Source of the DNA: Symsagittifera roscoffensis
Taxonomy: Eukaryota > Xenacoelomorpha > Acoela > Convolutidae
Length of the DNA: 64,000 nucleotides
Assembly: GCF_963678635.1 (NCBI RefSeq)
Contig: NC_087062.1
Coordinates: 2,668,001-2,732,000, forward strand
Direction of reading: 5' to 3'
Below the pieces are notes generated by a model that searched no databases, was not told where the DNA came from, and saw only the letters and a list, made by a program, of their open reading frames with translations. Below, piece by piece: positions 58,126 through 64,000 of this stretch (the stretch's first letter is position 1; each line of letters starts with the position of its first letter). Position numbers and translations under genes: made by a program.

Positions 58126-60265
58126 GAAGTTAGAGCTCGCCCACGTTTCTATGAGCTTTACACTTTTTCTGTTCAATCGTGGAGCTTGCTTTCCATTTAG
58201 GCAAAGGAAAAGAAAGCAAAGTCTAACAGCGAAAAATCGAAGTTGGCAGTTAAAAAAATTGAAGAACGAAAATCATCACAACCTATACTGTACTCTTCAC
58301 TAAATTCATCGACTCTTGAATTTTTTTTGAAAAAAAACAATCTATCACTAGGAAGCTCTCTTAATTTCAAGAACACTTTATTATCAACAATATTTTCAAT
58401 AAAAAACTAGACCAATTAGAGAAAAATGGATGTAACTTAATATTCCACTGGGAAATCTATTAACTTAAAATGCAGTTCCGAATTAGAATTAACGTTTTAG
58501 CGCCCTTTCCTCTTTCTTGATTAGAGAGCAATATTAGCCTTCCTTTAAGCAGATCAATTTGAATTGAACTTTAAAAAAGCGAAAACCAAACAAAAAAAGA
58601 TTAAATTTGGCGTGATCAAAAATTAAGATTTTTCCTAGCAAAAACGAGAAATAATCATCACGACATTTATAAGTGTTTTTAAACTTAATAACCGGAAAAA
58701 AAACTAAGCCAGCAACAATAGATTTGGGGAGGAAATTTACCTATTTGCTGCATGATAGGTTAACAAGCTGCCAGTCCACTAGAATAATGTGGCCTTTTTA
58801 TTGATAGATTATCATACATTCTAGAGTAGTAATTTCGAGACAGCAATAAATGCGCATCAGCGAAGCGAATTAAAAACATGACACTAATTTGCTTACTATA
58901 ATTAAAGCTTGAAATTGAAGCAGAGCATAGAATCTAAAACATAACACAGAACGTTGAGATTTTTCTCATGCTAATTACGCACTGAGGCAATTTTCCATTT
59001 CAGACATTTGAAAACAAAATAGTAAGAAACATGAAGACTCTACCCGAATTCAACTTCGAGCTACAAATAAAAAAAACGTTTAGAACAAATTGAACAAATT
59101 GAGTTTTTGAGATAGAAAAGAAAGACGTGTTCTTATTTAAATCGAGAAACCTCCAAAAATTTGCAGACGAAAAAAAGGATCCGAATTTCCGACAAAATGT
59201 TGTATGAGATGCAGTTTCAGTTTTTCATAAAAGTATAATATCAATTATCAGACAACTTCAGAGCAAAATATTTCTTGAAAAACTCAAAAAAAAACAAATA
59301 GTTTGAGAACATTCGGTAACACAGGAGAACATAAGTATAAAGGGTAAGCTTGTGACAAAGCAGTTTGAGCTCTATGCGTTGCCTTCTATTTAAAAACGAA
59401 TAAAAATCAAAAAGCGCACACAACTTTTTCAAAAAACTTCTGCCATAAACAAGTTTAGTGCGCATTGAAGTGCTAAAACTGTGAAAGAATCCAACAATGC
59501 TCGAAACTATTCTTATACAAAAAACAAAACTTCACAAAAAAGTATCATACACCACTACATCGTGCATAGATACTTCAAACACCTCTTCATTTAATACATG
59601 AACTCTACTGCATTTGCTGCTGTTGCATAGCTTTGAACAACTCAAAGTTTGTAACCGGGGAAAAATATGTTACCTGCTTCTATCACCATTGCTTATCACA
59701 TCGAATGGTAAAAAAAACATTAACAAAGAAAATCGAACAAATCAGACTGAATTTATATGCAGATTTTTCAACAGTTACGCTATTCCGTCTCACCCTTGAA
59801 GCCGGCAAAATGACAATACATTTCTCTAAATTGTGCAATTGCAAACATGAATTATAACGTATCCTCGATCACAGAATTAAACTTATAATAAAACTTAATA
59901 TAAGCCTCGCGATTAAACCCAAATGGCTGTTCAATTCTTTCGTATGCTTGCTTCAATGAAGCCTTAAAATTTGAACTCGACAGCAGCAACGTCGCAACAC
60001 AACTTGACAATTGATTGTTAGAAGATAACACCAGCATATTTAAAATGGACTAATTTAGAACTTTCTGATTAGCAGCTAAAAATGTCAAAGCAATATTGCA
60101 CTGTTCGTAGTTTGCGTAACCATAGTAACAAGTTCACCACAGCAGCTTCTTTACATTTTTCTGCAAAGAGAACTTGCTTGTCGCCTCAACGCAGCCACAA
60201 TCAAGCCGATAAAAAAAACAACCAACAAACTCCTTCAAAACTTTCACCTAGATCCAAAAAATTTT
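58126..60265. other. Gene-free, repeats and unassigned sequence
   Basis: A fifth, diverged family C copy covers about 58285-58490 ('ccactgggaaatctattaac'). The remainder is AT-rich with nothing recognised. Confidence 0.45.
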
Positions 60266-61050
60266 AGACGCGGAGCTTCGCGCCACATACTATGCAACAC
60301 AAACATCGCATGGCAAGCTAGCCGACAATCAATGAGACGAAATAGTTCAAGTCGAAACACTCCACAAAAAATGTCGAAAAAGACTTGCATCAATTTTCAT
60401 ACACTTGTCTCGATTTACATACACTCATTTTCAAACAAATGCCTATAAAGACAAAATTGACCAGCGTTAACTAAGTCAAAAAATCTTGGGCAGACACCAG
60501 ATCGGCCGCGAAAAACGTTGTAATTAAAAACATTGAGCCGTAAAACATTTTGACACTCGAAGCTCAAAGTCACCAAAACACAGAAGTTCATTGAAAACTG
60601 AATCCATCATACGACGCAATGTAAGTCGATTAAGCCGAATTCTACATCAGTTTTGCCGCTAAATATCCTGGGGGAACTGCAGTGATAGATTTGACGAGAC
60701 GAACAAATCAACCAAATATAATCGATCTCTCCAATTCTATCAAAGTTCAAAGCAGAAATCGATGTTGCTCCCAAAACAACAACTAAGCCGACATAGTACC
60801 AACCGAAATAGTTGCGGCTTGTATAATAAAAAACCTAAGCTGTGGAAAGAACAAGCTTTAAAATCAAAAGTCCAAAACAATCATTTTTTTTTCAAAAAAT
60901 AGAAATAAACAAAAATAGCTACAACCTCAAAAGAACAAAGTAGCTTTATTTGAACTTTCAGGAAATTGAGCATGTCTGAGCAGCAGAAAACGTAAAATTT
61001 GCTTACCAGAAAAAAAGTCCAGTTACCGATTTCAAGTCACGTGCTCTTGC
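60266..61050 (-). repeat. Long SINE-like repeat
   Basis: The plus strand starts 'gacgcggagcttcgcgccac' and 'ggcaagctagccgacaatca', as in the repeat next to LYRM2, with 'aactaagccgacatagtacc' near 60780. The right boundary is uncertain. Confidence 0.4.
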
Positions 61051-61375
61051 AAGTGAAATAACGATGCAAAAAATTGAATACAAACAGACCAAAATATAAT
61101 GCAGGTAATTTTACTCTTAACATGTAGAACAAATTCCAAATAAAGGGGATATTTAAATAGAAGAAACAATATTCCTGTGGTTGCCAAAATCACATATTTG
61201 ATCAAATGCTTCAAGTGGTTTTGTTTAAAAACTTTTGAAGGCAAAAATATGAGTTTCTATTTGATAACTCTTGCTAGTCGCAAGCGTAAAGATACAGATT
61301 CGTCCCGATACAGATTTGCCCAGCTTAACCACATACAGATTTGACCACATGCAAACCAGCAAAACTCACTAAGCC

Positions 61376-61510
61376 AACAGGGATAGCCAGTTGCTGTGTA
61401 AGTAGGACAGAAAGTTCACACCACATTGATGAATACGTTTCTTGTTCAATCAAAAAGTAACGTTTTTGTTCGTGGCCCGACGAGAGGAATTGAAAAAAAA
61501 ACCTAGAAAT
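61376..61510 (-). repeat. Helentron-like family 2 end fragment
   Basis: 'aacagggatagccagttgct' and 'gtgtaagtaggaca' parallel the family 2 hairpin end. A weaker 'ttcacaccacattgatgaa' follows. It is diverged. Confidence 0.45.
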
Positions 61511-61799
61511 TAGGCATATTCGATAGCACTAGTAGACACAGACGCAAAGCAGAAAAATCGCAAACAGAAAGGCGAAGGCAGTAGAAGAGAGCTTTAACAA
61601 GCAAAAAAAGATCAATTTGTGGCTAAATGCACGTTTAATAGAATGCAGAAACTTTTCATCTAATGATTTTCAATGTAATAAACTAAAAGCAAATACATAA
61701 ACTTTGCTTGGAGAAAAATTGAATGCATCATACCAAACTAGCGTGTACCGCACCTCCAGTGCTTCGAATTTTTAAGAACTTTATAGAAAATCGCACATA

Positions 61800-63220
61800 C
61801 TGGAAAAAAAGATCTGCATCCTTTGAGTGTACTCTTCTGACAACACCAGATTACAGAGTTGCTAATTTCAAACTTTGTGAAATGTTTTTATTGAAGTTTT
61901 TTTAATTCAACGTTGAAACACCATAAAGTTTTTACATCTTAGTTCATTTTAAAGTGACATGAAAAAACGTCACATCTCGGAAACTAAAAAAAGAGCAAGC
62001 GTATTTAGACACAAGATATGCAACTCCTGAGAGTATTCTGACAATACCCAACTACAGCGTTGGGAATTTCAAACTCTGTGAAACTTGTTATCTCAAAAAT
62101 TTGAACAGTCAAGTTCGGAAGCAAGATTCGAAACCCCTGCAGGTATTCTGACTGCGCCCAATTACAGGGTTAGAAATTTCAAATTTTGAAAAAAAAAATT
62201 AAATATATAAGTTTTCTGAAAATTTTTTGAAAAATCACAAGAAAACCATCGCATCTGGAAAACTTCAAAGACTTGAGCAGTCATATTTGGAGGCAAAATT
62301 CGCAACCCCTGAGAGCACTCTGAAAGCCCCCAACTACAGGGTTGGGAATTTCAAATTTAGAAAAGGAAATTTGGGTTTTCTGATATTTTTATTTAAAAAA
62401 ACACAGAAAACGTCATATCTCAAAACAAGGACTTGAGTAGTCATACTCCGAAGCGAAATTCACAACTCCTGAGCCTATCCTGACAGCGCCTCAGTATAAA
62501 GATAGAGACTTCAAATTTTGTGAAATTTTTTATCTAAGTTCTTTGAACAACTTTAAAAAAGGACACAACAAACTTCACATCTCGGAAACTAAAAGCATTT
62601 GAGCAGTCGCGATTTGAAGTACGATTTGCAAATTGGAACTTCTGAGAGTACACTCACAGTACCCAACTATAGGATTGGGAGTTTAAAATCTTTTGAATTT
62701 TTAAAATCTAAAGATTTTAATGTTTTCTGTAAAAAAAATGAAAAAATCATTAAAAAAAGGCCATATCTCGAAAACCAAACGGATTTGAGCAGTCCCACTG
62801 GGATGCCATATTTTCAAATTTTGAAGGTATCTAGACAGCGCCCCACTATTTAGTTGAGAAATTCAATTTACGTTGGTTTTTTACAACAAAATTTTTAGAA
62901 AATTTCTTTTTTAAATATAAACACGTCATATCACGAAAACCACAAGGATTTGAGCAGTCATAATTGGAAGCCAGATTTTAAATCTTTGCAGTTACCCTCA
63001 AGGCACCCCACTATTGAGTTGAGAAATTCTATTTGGATTAAAATATTATATCTAAATTTTTAGAAAAAAAATCGTAAAACACGTCATATCTAGACAACTA
63101 CAAGGTTTTGAATAGTCAAGTTTGGAGGCAAGAATTGCAACCCTTGAGAGTACTCTGACAGTACCCAATTGCAGGGTTGGGAATTTCAAATTTTGTGAAT
63201 TACTTTAAATCAGAGTTTTG
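61800..63220 (+). repeat. Degenerate tandem array, unit about 105-210 bp
   Basis: About nine diverged units. The core 'cctgagagtactctgacag', then 'cccaactacagggttgggaa', then 'tttcaaattttgtg' is found near 61818, 62026, 62133, 62305, 62466, 62639, 62826, 62983 and 63141. Another shared piece is 'cgtcatatctcgaaaac' followed by 'ttgagcagtc'. It is not coding in any frame. Confidence 0.75.
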
Positions 63221-63392
63221 CGACAATTTATGTGGTTTTTCAAAATTTTTCACAAAACTCTGATTTAAAGTAATTCACAAAATTTGAAATTCCCAACCCT
63301 GCAATTGGGTACTGTCAGAGTACTCTCAAGGGTTGCAATTCTTGCCTCCAAACTTGACTATTCGAAACCTTGTAGTTGTCTAGATATGACGT
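63081..63392. repeat. 140-bp inverted repeat with 32-bp spacer
   Basis: The left arm 63081-63220 and right arm 63253-63392 are exact reverse complements without indels, apart from one base I can see (aggttttga against aggtttcga). The left arm is one unit of the preceding tandem array. Confidence 0.88.
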
Positions 63393-64000
63393 ACATCTCG
63401 TACACTAAACCAATTTGTGCATTCATAATCTGAGGTCAAAATAGCAACCTCTGGGGAACCCTGACAACTTTCCACTATTAGGCTGTTTATTTTGAACTCG
63501 ATTAAATAAACACTGAATACAACTGAAAAACGAAGAAAATTCTTGACCATTGCAATATACGATATAGCTTTAACGTGAAAAAAATTCTTTCATTAAACAT
63601 GCAAAAATATTACGTTGAAAAAACTGAAATGTGGCGACATAGTGAAGTTCGCATTTCAAAAATCTCGCGAAAAACATTGCCTTTCTGAAATTATTACTTA
63701 AGAGTATAATAAAATTTCTGAAATTATTATTTAACAGTATAGAATCCAATTTTATATTATTGTATGAAGCAAACATTCTTTTCGGTTCTTTTTATCAATA
63801 ACAATACTATCAATTATGTTGAGTTATTTGTGAGCAATCGAAATTCAAAGCACTTGCTATTAGACTGCCAATAGAGTTTGCGGCAAAATTGCCAGCAAAA
63901 AGTTTCAAGAAACAAGCTGCTTCGCAGTATAGCACTACGTTTCGCTTGTTTAATTAGTTATAATTGACAACAAATTTCTTCAAACAAGAACAGAAATTTT
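63393..64000. other. Window end, no gene seen
   Basis: AT-rich sequence with no recognised gene or repeat boundary. The 68-codon minus frame at 63570-63776 has no recognisable feature. Confidence 0.45.

Overview
This is a stretch of nuclear genome from an animal, almost certainly an invertebrate. It is AT-rich, and its genes carry introns with GT/AG boundaries. The recognisable proteins are conserved metazoan ones: ANKLE1, an ABHD1/3-type hydrolase, EFHD1/2 (swiprosin), USE1, LYRM2, RPIA and a FLYWCH zinc-finger protein. The species cannot be fixed from the sequence. No prokaryotic operon, CRISPR array, viral genome or plasmid is present.

Layout. 1-3200: gene-free, with dispersed repeats and one tRNA-derived SINE. 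3235-12357 (minus): a seven-exon ANKLE1 gene (ankyrin repeats, LEM domain, GIY-YIG nuclease), whose joined reading frame closes exactly at 1180 codons. 14144-15292 (minus): an intronless alpha/beta hydrolase of the ABHD1/3 family. 16300-23100: Helentron-like repeats and a GC-richer decayed block, with no confident gene. 23105-27127 (plus): a three-exon EFHD1/2 gene. 28600-32060: repeats. 32309-36561 (minus): a compact cluster of USE1, LYRM2 and two-exon RPIA. 37400-40714: repeats, including three head-to-tail copies of one element. 41297-45357: a non-LTR retrotransposon with an intact ORF1 and a broken ORF2. 48729-51914 (minus): a three-FLYWCH-module protein. 54129-54632 (plus): a small unrecognised coiled-coil protein with a TATA box. 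54700-64000: repeats only, ending in a degenerate tandem array with a 140-bp inverted duplication.

The genes are unrelated housekeeping or regulatory genes and do not form a pathway. What stands out is the repeat landscape. A short hAT-like element has four copies, each with a perfect 8-bp target-site duplication. A second TIR element has TIRs reading GGCTCTTT. Two repeat families share the layout expected of non-autonomous Helentrons: one terminal motif, its inverted copy near the other end, a hairpin, then a tail ending CTTGTT. There are also tRNA-derived SINEs, and several nested insertions give a relative age order.

All exon joins were worked out by hand from splice signals, reading phase and domain continuity. 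No database search was possible. UTRs and transcription starts are mostly undetermined.
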